Shown here piece by piece: positions 7,659 through 16,833 of a DNA stretch of 64,000 bases; position 1 is the stretch's first letter; every line of letters begins with the position of its first letter. The position numbers and the translations under genes are program-made. The stretch spans positions 38,393 through 102,392 of the forward strand of contig SVQI01000006.1 of the NCBI GenBank assembly GCA_015065455.1, given 5' to 3'. A model generated the notes under the pieces. That model was given only the letters and a program-made list of their open reading frames with translations, was not told where the DNA came from and made no database searches. This DNA is from Oscillospiraceae bacterium. GTDB taxonomy: Bacteria; Bacillota; Clostridia; Oscillospirales; CAG-272.

Positions 7659-7932
7659 CTCCATCTGAGGAGGGAGGTGGCATTTTCGTTAGAAAATGAC
7701 GGAGGGAGAGATATGTGTTAATTTTCTTGTTGCAATATTGTCTAAATAAACCGTTCGTTCTTCTCTCCCTCAGTCTCGCATTCGCTCGACAGCGTCTACT
7801 GCAGTTCGGTCACGGTTCGGCTCTACCAGTGAACCCCCAAGCTTTACTTCGTGCAGCTCGGGGAACCCCTAACCAGTCCACCGGACTTTTATTCACTCCC
7901 TCGCCGCCGCTTCGCTACCTCGTCAGATGGAG
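7659..7932. mobile_element. Inverted-terminal-repeat element, copy 1 (274 bp, non-coding)
   Basis: The element begins CTCCATCTGAGGAGG and ends with the reverse complement of CTCCATCTGACGAGG (14 of 15 match). Inside are hairpins such as CATTTTC-GTTA-GAAAATG and the paired blocks GGAGGGAGAGA / TCTCTCCCTC. A second copy is at 58720-58943. Copy 1 holds about 50 bp absent from copy 2 near its right end. The short ORFs through it are not conserved between copies, so I read it as a MITE-like repeat. Confidence 0.7.
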
Positions 7933-7976
7933 CTAAAAAGATACATTTATTCTAAAAACGGCGGAAGCAAGATATA

Positions 7977-8340
7977 CACCCTACAAGTTAAACAATACCG
8001 TCACTGCAAACAAAGGGGGGAACCGAAGGGGGTGTCCCCCTCGGTCGTTTGGTGGTTGGGGTTCAAAGGGGAGGAGGAATCGAAACCTCCGCCCCTTTGT
8101 GCCTTCTTTGGTTACTTTCTTGGCACGCAAGAAAGTAACGTAAAAAAGAAAAAAACAATACATCTTATAAAAAGAAAAAAGCTGTCGCTTTTTTTCAAAT
8201 GAGTATATACTGTCAGGAGCTTCGCTCCCGAACCCACACAAGAGGATCACTGCCCAAAAAAGTGCCATCTTGACTCCCTCAAAACTTTTAATATATTTTA
8301 ATTGAGCTTTTTGAAAAAAGTACTCTGTACTCCGCAAATA
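7977..8340. repeat. Multi-hairpin repeat, copy A
   Basis: A string of hairpins shared with copies at 31404 and 43981. In order: a CCGA-GGGGG/CCCCC-TCGG stem, an AAAGGGG...CCCCTTT stem, a perfect 12-bp stem GTTACTTTCTTG with loop GCACG, GAAAAAAGC-TGTC-GC..., GGAGC-TTC-GCTCC, and GCAC/GTGC arms. A tail hairpin GCTTTTTGAAAAAAG follows. Stems (not loops) are preserved between copies. ORFs here are by-products of the repeat and are not listed as genes. Confidence 0.8.
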
Positions 8341-8365
8341 ATTTAAAATTAATAAGCATTTATCG

Positions 8366-8402
8366 CAAAAAAATCCCCTCGTAAAACGAGGGGATTTTTT
8401 AT
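8366..8402. terminator. Terminator of the citrate operon (downstream of icd)
   Basis: AAATCCCCTCGT and ACGAGGGGATTT form a perfect 12-bp stem flanked by A/T tracts on both sides. It lies 6 bp beyond the icd stop and can end leftward transcription. Confidence 0.9.
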
Positions 8403-8407
8403 TATAT

Positions 8408-9622
8408 TTAAGCCATAATCTTGTCGAGGTTTGCCTTGATAGCAAGGAGGAAGTCCTTAGTATTGAGGGCTGTTGCATTTCCGCCTTCCCACAAGTTAAC
8501 AAGGTCTTTTGTCATCTTGCCTTCCTTAAGTGTAGCGATACAAGCCTGTTCAAGCTTCTTTGCAAAGTCGCAGAGCTCAGGAATATTGTCAAGCTCACCG
8601 CGCTTGTTGAGAGCACCTGTCCATGCAAAAATAGTAGCCATGGGGTTTGTTGATGTTTCTTCCCCCTTGAGGTGCTTGTAGTAGTGACGTGTTACTGTAC
8701 CGTGAGCTGCTTCATATTCATAGTTGCCGTCGGGAGATACGAGAACTGATGTCATCATAGCCAACGAACCGAATGCAGTAGATACCATATCACTCATTAC
8801 GTCGCCGTCGTAGTTCTTACATGCCCAGATAAATCCGCCTTCGGAACGAACTACACGAGCAACTGCATCGTCGATAAGTGTGTAGAAGTATTCAATGCCT
8901 GCTTCTTCAAACTTTGTCTTATATTCAGCATCGAAGATTTCCTGATAAATATCTTTGAAAGTATGGTCATACTTTTTAGAAATTGTATCTTTTGTAGAGA
9001 ACCAAAGGCTCTGCTTTGTATCAAGTGCATACTGGAAGCAAGCACGTGCAAATGATGCAATAGAAGTATCCTTGTTATATGAACCCTGAAGAACACCGGG
9101 ACATTCAAAATCATATACTGTTTCTCTGAATGTTTCCTTACCTTCATTGTTTGTGAAAACGAGTTCAGCCTTTCCTTCTTCAGGAACTCTGAATTCTGTT
9201 GCCTTGTAAATATCACCGTAAGCGTGACGAGCAATAGTGATGGGCTTCTTCCATGTTCTTACAACGGGTTTAATTTCGTCGATAAGAATAGGAGCTCTGA
9301 ATACTGTACCGTCGAGCATAGCACGAATTGTACCGTTAGGGCTCTTCCACATTTCGTGGAGATTGTATTCGCTCATTCTCTGCTGGTTAGGAGTAATTGT
9401 GGCACACTTTACGCCTACGCCATACTTTTTGATTGCATTTGCAGAATCCTTTGTAACCTGGTCGTTAGTCTTGTCTCTTTCGGGAAGACCGAGGTCATAG
9501 TATTCTGTCTTAAGATCTACGTAAGGTATAATAAGTTCATCCTTGATAATTTGCCAGATAATTCTGGTCATTTCATCTCCGTCCATCTCAACGAGAGGAG
9601 TAGTCATTCTAATCTTTACCAT
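8408..9622 (-). CDS. icd: NADP-dependent isocitrate dehydrogenase (eukaryote-like dimeric type)
   Basis: This 404-residue enzyme oxidatively decarboxylates isocitrate to 2-oxoglutarate with NADP+. Motifs include [11 protein letters not shown], the isocitrate-binding SPNGTIR, TPNQQRM, metal-binding [20 protein letters not shown] (given as family block), YDGDVMSD and [10 protein letters not shown]. Length and sequence match the homodimeric subfamily II rather than the E. coli type. The ATG is preceded by AAAAGGAG. It is last in the citrate lyase-aconitase unit, 99 bp after the aconitase gene with a long hairpin between them. It probably supplies 2-oxoglutarate and NADPH for glutamate synthesis. 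Confidence 0.95.
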   Translation of the reverse strand: MVKIRMTTPLVEMDGDEMTRIIWQIIKDELIIPYVDLKTEYYDLGLPERDKTNDQVTKDSANAIKKYGVGVKCATITPNQQRMSEYNLHEMWKSPNGTIRAMLDGTVFRAPILIDEIKPVVRTWKKPITIARHAYGDIYKATEFRVPEEGKAELVFTNNEGKETFRETVYDFECPGVLQGSYNKDTSIASFARACFQYALDTKQSLWFSTKDTISKKYDHTFKDIYQEIFDAEYKTKFEEAGIEYFYTLIDDAVARVVRSEGGFIWACKNYDGDVMSDMVSTAFGSLAMMTSVLVSPDGNYEYEAAHGTVTRHYYKHLKGEETSTNPMATIFAWTGALNKRGELDNIPELCDFAKKLEQACIATLKEGKMTKDLVNLWEGGNATALNTKDFLLAIKANLDKIMA

Positions 9623-9665
9623 TGTGTTTTCTCCTTTTATTTATGTTTTTATTTTTTCGATCTAA

Positions 9666-9710
9666 ATATTTTTCCTTACCGCCGCACTATACGGCGGCAA
9701 GGAAAAATAT
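9666..9710. terminator. Long intercistronic hairpin between acn and icd
   Basis: ATATTTTTCCTT and AAGGAAAAATAT flank a CCGCCG/CGGCGG core, giving an almost uninterrupted 19-20 bp stem. It may partly terminate or stabilise the mRNA after aconitase, lowering icd expression relative to upstream genes. Confidence 0.7.
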
Positions 9711-9721
9711 ATCATTTTTGA

Positions 9722-11956
9722 TTATTTTGCAAGACCTGCAGCGTAGTAGTTCATCAAGCAGCCTTCTGTAATAATAAGCTTTTCATCAGCTGTAAGACCC
9801 TTGCAGTAAAGTGTAATATCCTTTACACCGTCAGCGGTAATAACCTTTGCAGGAATTTCTTCTTTACCGGAAAGAATAGCTTCTCTTACACCGGGAACAA
9901 AGAGGTAATCATTTCCTGTATAGTTAAATTCAACATCCTTTTCGATTGTGAAAGGAACGATACCCCAGTTAATGCAGTTTGAACGGTAACGCTTTGTAGC
10001 ATATTCGTAACAAACGTTTGCAAAGCCGCCGAGAACCTTCTGACAAGATGCAGCCTGTTCACGAGCAGAGCCGTCACCGGGTCTCTTTGCAAATACGCAA
10101 GAGCCAATAGTAGTCTTGTTAATATCTCCGCCAACCTTTGCCAACACTTCAACAATTTCAGCAGGAGCGTTTCCTTCCTGACGTGCAACCTCAAGTGCCT
10201 TTACAGCCTTTGATCTTTCAACGTATTCGGGAACACGGCGAGAAAGTGCAAATTCAGAAAGCTTCAAGGGATTGGAACGGTAAGAAGATGTTTCACCTGA
10301 GGGAATAAGCTCGTCTGTTGTAGTAACGTCGTCGTGGATAACAGCGCAGAGCTTAACCAACATATCATCATCGAGTCTGTACATCTTGGGCCAGTCTGTA
10401 ATGTTGGGGCCGAAACGGAGTTCATATTCGGGTTCGGGCTTGCCGTAGCCGTTGTATACTCTCTTTTCGTAAATTGTAGGATCGAATTTATATTCGTGAG
10501 CAGGAACTGTGTATTCAATATCTGTTGCCGCTGTAAGAACACCGTGATTAGCCGCTGTTGCAGCAATAGAACGAGCGTCCATAAGAGCAACTGCAGAAAT
10601 CTGTCCCTGACCGGGTTTTGAACCTTCGCGGTTTGCAAAGTTTCTTGTTGCGTGACGGATAGAGAATCCGTTATGTGCGGGTGTATCACCGGCACCAAAG
10701 CAAGGTCCGCAGAATGCAGGTTTAATAACTGCGCCCGCTGACATAAGCTTTTCGCTTGTTCCGTCTCTTGTTATAGCCATATTGATAGGAGCGGATGAAG
10801 GATATACGGAAAGATCAAAATATGTATTACCGATAGACTGATTTTCAAGAATAGCGGCAGCTTCAACGAGGTTTTCGTACATACCGCCCGAGCAACCTAC
10901 GATAACACCCTGATCGGCAACTACTTTGCCGTCAACAATGTTTCTGCAAAGATCCATTGTAACCTGATTTCCAAGGCTCTTCTGGCATTCAGCTTCTGTT
11001 TCCTTGAATATCTTTTCAGGATTTGCCTGAAGCTCGTGAATAGTGAACGCCTTAGAGGGATGGAAAGGAAGAGCTATCATACTTTCCATCTTGGAAAGGT
11101 CAATCTTAACGATAGAATCGTAATATGCGCCCTCTTCAACCTTAATTTCGTTATAAGCTTCGGGTCTACCTACGTTTTCATAGAATTCCTTAACAACGCC
11201 GTCTGTTTCCCAGATAGATGTAAGACAGCTTGTTTCTGTTGTCATTACGTCAACGCCGATACGGAAGTCCATGGAAAGATCTGCAACGCCGGGGCCTGCA
11301 AATTCGAGAACCTTGTTCTTAACGTCAGCATTCGGGAACGTCTGTGCAACCAAAGCGATTGCAACGTCGTGAGGTCCGATACCGTGAGGAAGCTTGCCCT
11401 CGAGCCATACGAGAACAACTTCGGGAGAATCAACGTCGTATGTATTTTCAAGCAACTGCTTTACAAGCTCGCCGCCGCCTTCGCCAACACCGAGTGTTCC
11501 GTAGCAGCCGTAACGTGTATGAGAGTCTGAACCGAGGATCATACCGCCGCATTTTGCAAGCATTTCACGAGCGTACTGGTGAATAACAGCCTGGTTTGCG
11601 GGAACGTAAATACCGCCGTATTTGTGAGCAGCTGAAAGACCGAACGCGTGGTCGTCTTCGTTAATTGTACCGCCAACTGCACAAAGTGAGTTGTGGCAGT
11701 TTGTCATTGCATAAGGAATGGGGAATTTTTTAAGTCCGCTTGCTCTTGCCGTCTGGATAATGCCTACGTAAGTGATGTCGTGAGAAATCAAAGCATCAAA
11801 CTTAATACGCATCTTTTTGGGATCGCTTGAAATATCATGCGCTCTCAAAATTCTGTAAGCCATCGTCTTGTCACGAGCGGCTTCAACATTGGCCGGTGCT
11901 GTAAATTCGGGTTTACCGTTTACGATAGTTACACCTTTTTTGATCATTTCTACCAT
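9722..11956 (-). CDS. acn: Aconitate hydratase (aconitase-family hydratase)
   Basis: The 744-residue protein interconverts citrate and isocitrate through a [4Fe-4S] cluster. Cluster cysteines are visible in IVGCSGGMYENL and FCGPCFGAGD; other family blocks are TNCHNSLCAVGG, ILGSDSHTRYGCYG and IRHATRNFANREGSKPGQG. The C-terminal swivel domain contains NCINWGIVPFTI. It is shorter than AcnA or AcnB (about 870-890) and close to the mitochondrial-type and Clostridia hydratase group. AAGGAG precedes the ATG. Its place between citG and icd puts citrate isomerisation under the same control as citrate cleavage. Another hydroxyacid substrate is possible but context argues for citrate. Confidence 0.88.
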   Translation of the reverse strand: MVEMIKKGVTIVNGKPEFTAPANVEAARDKTMAYRILRAHDISSDPKKMRIKFDALISHDITYVGIIQTARASGLKKFPIPYAMTNCHNSLCAVGGTINEDDHAFGLSAAHKYGGIYVPANQAVIHQYAREMLAKCGGMILGSDSHTRYGCYGTLGVGEGGGELVKQLLENTYDVDSPEVVLVWLEGKLPHGIGPHDVAIALVAQTFPNADVKNKVLEFAGPGVADLSMDFRIGVDVMTTETSCLTSIWETDGVVKEFYENVGRPEAYNEIKVEEGAYYDSIVKIDLSKMESMIALPFHPSKAFTIHELQANPEKIFKETEAECQKSLGNQVTMDLCRNIVDGKVVADQGVIVGCSGGMYENLVEAAAILENQSIGNTYFDLSVYPSSAPINMAITRDGTSEKLMSAGAVIKPAFCGPCFGAGDTPAHNGFSIRHATRNFANREGSKPGQGQISAVALMDARSIAATAANHGVLTAATDIEYTVPAHEYKFDPTIYEKRVYNGYGKPEPEYELRFGPNITDWPKMYRLDDDMLVKLCAVIHDDVTTTDELIPSGETSSYRSNPLKLSEFALSRRVPEYVERSKAVKALEVARQEGNAPAEIVEVLAKVGGDINKTTIGSCVFAKRPGDGSAREQAASCQKVLGGFANVCYEYATKRYRSNCINWGIVPFTIEKDVEFNYTGNDYLFVPGVREAILSGKEEIPAKVITADGVKDITLYCKGLTADEKLIITEGCLMNYYAAGLAK

Positions 11957-11998
11957 AGAAAATTCTCCTTAATTTATTAAATATATTTTTATTATTTT

Positions 11999-12841
11999 TT
12001 AAATAATCTGCTCGAGATTATAAATAAACCAAGTCACTGCCAACAGGTCTGCGCACCCACCGGCACTCAATCTTTTTTCAGTAAGATCTTTGTCGAACTC
12101 TCTGATTTTTTCAATATCGGAATTATAAAGTGTTGCTGACTTTTCTTTCACATACTCAGCCATTGTCTTTCCGCCTCTGTTAATTACGTTCGTATCATCA
12201 ACGATACTCATTAAATATACGAGCGTACGCACCATAGCAGTATTCTTATCCATTCTTTGTTCAAAACATTTCTTCATAAACGGATAAGAAAAGACTCTGA
12301 CTGTAAGAAACCCCGACTCTGCCTCACCTCTCGGTCCTTTTATTCCATATTGCTTATATATTCTTTCGCCGTTTGACATAAGACTTTCATCGGTTATTTC
12401 AGAGTAGTCTTTTATACATATTCCGCTGACGGTCTTTGCAACGGTTTCGCATATATTTTCAATATTAATATTTTTATTCAACCGATACAGTCTTCCGACT
12501 GCCATACAAATAAGTCCTACGGAGAAAATTATGCCCTTATGGGTATTCACTCCGTGCGTTGCAAGATACATAGCTTTTTCAGCCTCTATGCCAATCAATC
12601 GGGCTTCTGGAAGGCTGTCGCTTTCGGACATATCTGCCGTATTGTATCCATACTCGCAAAATTTATAAAAATACGGAAACAAAGCATCAGCACTTTTTAA
12701 AAAAGTATTTATGTCCATATCGTCGTGAGCTCCGCTGTTATCACTGTCGACCAATCCCGGCTTTGGAGTTGCGGTGACCTCGTCGACAAGAGCGTTTCTT
12801 GCAAGATTGCTTACTGTATCAAATATTCTATTTGCATCCAT
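11999..12841 (-). CDS. citG: Triphosphoribosyl-dephospho-CoA synthase
   Basis: CitG makes the precursor of the citrate lyase prosthetic group from ATP and dephospho-CoA. The 280-residue protein carries the diagnostic EVTATPKPGLVDSDNSGAHD block near residue 20, THGVNTHKGIIFS, GIKGPRGEAESGF and LSAGGCADLLAVTWF at the C-terminus. Its start overlaps the 3' end of citC by 14 bp, implying coupled translation. It acts before CitX, which transfers the group to the acyl carrier subunit. Confidence 0.95.
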   Translation of the reverse strand: MDANRIFDTVSNLARNALVDEVTATPKPGLVDSDNSGAHDDMDINTFLKSADALFPYFYKFCEYGYNTADMSESDSLPEARLIGIEAEKAMYLATHGVNTHKGIIFSVGLICMAVGRLYRLNKNINIENICETVAKTVSGICIKDYSEITDESLMSNGERIYKQYGIKGPRGEAESGFLTVRVFSYPFMKKCFEQRMDKNTAMVRTLVYLMSIVDDTNVINRGGKTMAEYVKEKSATLYNSDIEKIREFDKDLTEKRLSAGGCADLLAVTWFIYNLEQII

Positions 12842-13868
12842 TTTTTATTTTTTCAATTATAGGTAAAGCCTTATCTGAAGTCAGAAAATTATATGTTACG
12901 TCGGGAACTTCTTTTCTGATTTTATCAAAATCGCCCTCTGCAATAAGCTTTCTGACACGGCTTGCGCTTATAATATCCCCCTCTTCGTCTGCCTTTCTTG
13001 GTATAATAAAGAGTCTGTCCATATTAAATTCAGGCAATATTTTTTCCAAAGAGGAATTATACTCTCTTGTCACTTTGTCAAATAATTCTTCGCCTACAAA
13101 TCTTTTTCTGATATTAAGAGAAGGAGCGATATATCTTTCAAATATTCTTACGTCTATCTGCGTATGTGCCTTAGTTACGTCAGAGTACTCTTTTAAAAAA
13201 TACGATGGAAACGTTGCGTTTGAAATAATATACTCCCCTGCCTTAAGTACTGTCACGTTGTTTAAATGTGACACTCCCTTTTCTACAAGTGAAAATCTCA
13301 CGTCAGCAGGAAAAACCGATTTATCCTCGCTTAAAACAAACACGTAAAGATTATCACAGTGACGTGCGGCATATTCAACAAGATACAGATGACCGTTTGT
13401 AAAAGGGTTACAGTTCATAACAACGGCTCCGTTGTTACCTTCCTTTTTGTACTGCGAAAGCCAGTTGGTATATTCTTTTATTCCGCCGCCTCGCTCCATA
13501 AAAATCGCCTTATCGGCTCTTTCAATAAGCTTAAAACCAAAAGATGCAAACATACTTTCGTTTTCGGGCTTCGTAAAAATCGTTATATTTTTGTTTCCGT
13601 CAGACAGCAATCTCTGGAGAAGGTGGGATATTATTTTATTGGAAAGACCTGCGCCACGCGCTTCTTCCGAGACGGCAACGCATTTTATCGTTGTTCCCGA
13701 ATATCCTCCGCAAGCAACCGCCTTGCCGTCAACATCAAACAAGGCTGCCATATAATCGAGTTTTTCATATTTAAGCCCTGAAGAATCAAGCAATTTGTTT
13801 ACTTCAGCCATCGAGAGTTTAAAACAAGGGGAAACCTCGCGAAGCTCAACACCGGAAAAATCACTCAT
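12828..13868 (-). CDS. citC: [Citrate (pro-3S)-lyase] ligase
   Basis: CitC acetylates the prosthetic-group thiol of CitD at the cost of ATP, activating citrate lyase. The N-terminal half resembles a GNAT acetyltransferase (EEARGAGLSNKIISHLL), and the C-terminal half is a nucleotidyltransferase with MNCNPFTNGHLYLVEYAA and ISASRVRKLI. I place the start at ATG 13868 (346 aa), because AAAGGG lies 9 nt upstream and the upstream ATG at 13892 lacks a ribosome site. This overlaps citX by 8 bp. Confidence 0.94.
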   Translation of the reverse strand: MSDFSGVELREVSPCFKLSMAEVNKLLDSSGLKYEKLDYMAALFDVDGKAVACGGYSGTTIKCVAVSEEARGAGLSNKIISHLLQRLLSDGNKNITIFTKPENESMFASFGFKLIERADKAIFMERGGGIKEYTNWLSQYKKEGNNGAVVMNCNPFTNGHLYLVEYAARHCDNLYVFVLSEDKSVFPADVRFSLVEKGVSHLNNVTVLKAGEYIISNATFPSYFLKEYSDVTKAHTQIDVRIFERYIAPSLNIRKRFVGEELFDKVTREYNSSLEKILPEFNMDRLFIIPRKADEEGDIISASRVRKLIAEGDFDKIRKEVPDVTYNFLTSDKALPIIEKIKNGCK

Positions 13869-14367
13869 CAGAAAGTACCCTTTCAATTTCACATAAAAGT
13901 TCTTCGGTAGTGTGCTTTCTCGACCGTGAACACACGTGAGCAGGACTACCGCAGATCAAACATTTCCTTTCCGGCATTCCAAAGTCCGAACGGGACACGG
14001 GTAACTTATCAATACCAATTACGTCGATATCAAAAAGCCTTCCTATCTTTTCTCCATCCTCAACTTCCGTCATAAGCTTTTTTAAAGTCTCTGTCGGAAG
14101 ATTAACACAATAAAATCCTTCGGGACCTGTTTTTTTATTTCTGTGGGTTTTGTATTTCACATTATATCCCTCAAGGGCAGTTTCAATGAAGAAAGTGCCC
14201 TTTTGGAATATTTTTTCTGTCATTTTGTTTTGCTTAACCTTTCCCGGCATAACCACCGTGAAAGAAACAAGCGGACATTTATATTTATCAATCAGCTCCG
14301 ATTGATAGATAGCTCTGTCTTCTTTGCTTTCAAGCATATCCTCAAGACTTACGCAAAGATTATCCAT
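13861..14367 (-). CDS. citX: Holo-ACP synthase CitX
   Basis: CitX transfers the 2'-(5''-triphosphoribosyl)-3'-dephospho-CoA group to the CitD carrier. The 168-residue protein shows the family signatures GRLFDIDVIG, PVSRSDFGMPERKCLICG and a Cys/His-rich tail ending HVCSRSRKH. Length is normal for the stand-alone form (not fused to CitG). It is separated from citF by 5 bp. Confidence 0.94.
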   Translation of the reverse strand: MDNLCVSLEDMLESKEDRAIYQSELIDKYKCPLVSFTVVMPGKVKQNKMTEKIFQKGTFFIETALEGYNVKYKTHRNKKTGPEGFYCVNLPTETLKKLMTEVEDGEKIGRLFDIDVIGIDKLPVSRSDFGMPERKCLICGSPAHVCSRSRKHTTEELLCEIERVLSDE

Positions 14368-14372
14368 ACTTA

Positions 14373-15920
14373 TCAGTCTTTGATATTCTTGATTACATCA
14401 ATAACCGAACCGTCTCTGTATGTAACAACGGCAACGACCTTGTCACCGAAAGGAAGATCATCCGGTACACCCGAAAGTCTTTCCGCTTCTTGCTGAAGCG
14501 CTTCGATAGTAGTTACAGGAAGTCCTGCTCCACGAAGTCTTTCTTCAATTTCAGGACGCGCGGGGTTTACTGCAATTCCGTGGTCCGTTACAAGCACGTC
14601 AACGTCCCATCCGGGAGTAATTACAGTATTAACCTTCTTCATTACGGTAGGAAGTCTACCTCTCATAAGGGGAGCTGTAATAATCGTAAGAGCCGCGCCG
14701 GCCGCAGTATCGGGATGTCCGCCTATAGCTCCTCTGATTACGCCGTCACTTCCGAGAAGAACGTTTACGTTAAAGTCAACGTCAATTTCGAGAGCAGACA
14801 AAATTACAACGTCAAGCTGATTCTGAGCCGAGCCCTTATCGTAGGGACTTGCATAGGAAACAGCGTCTATCTGATGATGGAATTCGTTATTCTTAACGCT
14901 TTCTGCGGCAACTGAATCAAAGGTCTGTACGTCAAGGATTCTTTTTACAAGTCCCTCTTCGTGCATACTTGTAATCTGCGCTGTAATACCTCCGAGAGCA
15001 AAGCCGCATTTAATATCCTTTGCAATCATCTTATCGCGCAAGAATCTTGTTACCGCCAAGGATGCTCCGCCTGAACCCGTCTGCATAGAGAATCCGTCGT
15101 AGAAATATCCCGAAGCTTCAATAACGTCAGCAGCTGTCTGTGCGATAAGAAGATCGTGTGGGTTCTTTGTAAATCTTGTTGCGCCCGAGGAAATCTTTGC
15201 GGGATCGCCTACTGATTCAACTTCAACGATGTAATCAACCTGCTTTGCAGGAATAGCGCAAGGAACGTTGGGGAATGCAACAATATTGTTTGTAAGTATA
15301 ATAACTTTATCAGCGTATTCAGCGTCAACTCTCGCATAACCGAGCGAACCGCAAGCACCTGTTTCTTCTCCGCCTGCTGTGTATCCGTTAGCATTACCGT
15401 AGGGGTCGCACGATGATGCGCCGAGGAATGCAACGTCTATATGCAAATCGCCTTCAGCAATAGCGGCAGCTCGTCCACCGTGTGAACGGAAAATAACGGG
15501 ATCGTCCATAAGTCCGTGGCTGATCGCGTTTGCAAGCTTTCCTCTGAGTCCGCTTGTTTCGATATGAGTTACAACACCGTTTTTGATGTGTTCTATCATA
15601 GGCTCGTGAACGTTTGTAAGACTGGATGCCGCAACGCTCAGATTTTTATATCCCATTTCAGCAAGCTTTCCGAGAACGTAGTTTACAACGTGCTCGCCGT
15701 CGCGGAAGTGATGGTGGAAGGAAATCGTCATTCCGTCTTTGAGTCCTACTGCCTTAACAGCTTCCTCAAAGCTTGTAATTTTATTATTATTCTTGGAACG
15801 TTCCGCAAATGTTTCCGTACTTCTCGGAAGAAGCTTTTCATTTTCGCCCGGAACGTAGGGCTTAAGTCCCGTTTTCTCAAAGAGTGATTCGGGAATTTCA
15901 CGTTTTACTGCATTTATCAT
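14373..15920 (-). CDS. citF: Citrate lyase alpha subunit (citrate CoA-/ACP-transferase)
   Basis: The 515-residue subunit exchanges acetyl for citryl on the CitD carrier. It contains the glycine-rich CoA-transferase-like blocks ISFHHHFRDGEHVVNYVLG, GGRAAAIAEGDLHIDVAFLG and TGSGGASLAVTRFL, and GAIGGHPDTAAGA. Length and order match the family. The start ATG is 4 bp after the citE stop, so alpha and beta subunits are translated from one message. Confidence 0.96.
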   Translation of the reverse strand: MINAVKREIPESLFEKTGLKPYVPGENEKLLPRSTETFAERSKNNNKITSFEEAVKAVGLKDGMTISFHHHFRDGEHVVNYVLGKLAEMGYKNLSVAASSLTNVHEPMIEHIKNGVVTHIETSGLRGKLANAISHGLMDDPVIFRSHGGRAAAIAEGDLHIDVAFLGASSCDPYGNANGYTAGGEETGACGSLGYARVDAEYADKVIILTNNIVAFPNVPCAIPAKQVDYIVEVESVGDPAKISSGATRFTKNPHDLLIAQTAADVIEASGYFYDGFSMQTGSGGASLAVTRFLRDKMIAKDIKCGFALGGITAQITSMHEEGLVKRILDVQTFDSVAAESVKNNEFHHQIDAVSYASPYDKGSAQNQLDVVILSALEIDVDFNVNVLLGSDGVIRGAIGGHPDTAAGAALTIITAPLMRGRLPTVMKKVNTVITPGWDVDVLVTDHGIAVNPARPEIEERLRGAGLPVTTIEALQQEAERLSGVPDDLPFGDKVVAVVTYRDGSVIDVIKNIKD

Positions 15921-15924
15921 AAAA

Positions 15925-16818
15925 TTACACCTCTTCGCCTATAATGTTCATAGCACGTGCAACGGTAATAACACGCTGTGCACGCATAACTACGGGTTTA
16001 TCAACCATTTTGCCGTCAAGAGATACAACGCCTGAGCCTCTCTTTTCAGCTTCTTCTGCCGCTTTGATTATTCGCAAAGCTTTTTCAATGTCTTTATCTG
16101 TGGGACGGAACACCTCGTTAATGGGTGCAATCTGTCTGGGGTTGATAATAGATTTTCCGTCAAAGCCGAGCTGTTTGATAAGCTTGGTTTGTTCGATAAG
16201 ACCTTCTGTATCATTTACGTTTGAATATACTGTATCAAGCGCATCAATACCTGCCGCGCGAGCCGCAACTACTATTGCAGATCTTGCATAGAAAAGCTCA
16301 GTTCCTTCCTGTGAACGAGTTGTCTTAAGGTTTGCGCAATAGTCTTCAGCACCGAGCGCTATACCAATTATACGTGATGATGCTGTTGCGATTGAATATG
16401 CATTTGTAATACCGAGAGCGCTTTCAACAGCTGTAAGTATTTTTGTTGTGCCGATTTCTACGCCCGCAGTCTTTTCAGCTTCTTCAATACACTTTTCTGT
16501 ATCAATAACGTCCTGTGCGCATTCGGTCTTGGGCATTCTGATTACAGGACAGCCTGCCGCAACCATAGCGAATATGTCATCTCTTCCGTAAGGTGTAGAC
16601 AAGGGATTAACACGAACAACGATTTCAACCTTTCCGTAATCAATCGTTTTAAGAGCGTTGTATACCAACATTCTTGCCGCGTCTTTTTCGCCCATGGACA
16701 CTGAGTCCTCAAGGTCGAACATTACGGCATCCGAGCCGTATATATGAGCATCTGCTATCATACCGGGATTGTTTCCGGGTACAAAGAGCATCGTTCTGCG
16801 TAATCTTTCTCCGTTCAT
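15925..16818 (-). CDS. citE: Citrate lyase beta subunit (citryl-ACP lyase)
   Basis: CitE cleaves citryl-ACP to oxaloacetate and acetyl-ACP. The 297-residue TIM-barrel protein of the HpcH/HpaI family starts LRRTMLFVPGNNPGMI and shows MFDLEDSVSMGEKDAAR, the acidic metal ligands in TAVESALGI and IALGAEDYCANL, and DGKSIINPRQI. It follows citD by 15 bp. Downstream use of oxaloacetate (decarboxylase, malate or fumarate route) is not encoded in the window. Confidence 0.96.
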   Translation of the reverse strand: MNGERLRRTMLFVPGNNPGMIADAHIYGSDAVMFDLEDSVSMGEKDAARMLVYNALKTIDYGKVEIVVRVNPLSTPYGRDDIFAMVAAGCPVIRMPKTECAQDVIDTEKCIEEAEKTAGVEIGTTKILTAVESALGITNAYSIATASSRIIGIALGAEDYCANLKTTRSQEGTELFYARSAIVVAARAAGIDALDTVYSNVNDTEGLIEQTKLIKQLGFDGKSIINPRQIAPINEVFRPTDKDIEKALRIIKAAEEAEKRGSGVVSLDGKMVDKPVVMRAQRVITVARAMNIIGEEV

Positions 16819-16833
16819 CTTTTCATGCCCCCT

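Noticed and set aside
7715..7936. 73-codon ORF within the repeat island
   Set aside because: It runs through the terminal-repeat element; the frame is not kept in the second copy at 58.8 kb.
7927..8202. 91-codon ORF (with FFGYFLGTQESN) in multi-hairpin copy A
   Set aside because: The other copies read different frames across the same hairpins; conservation follows base pairing, not codons.
7174..8340. Possible CRISPR array
   Set aside because: Repeats are long, different in kind and not regularly spaced; there are no spacers and no cas genes.
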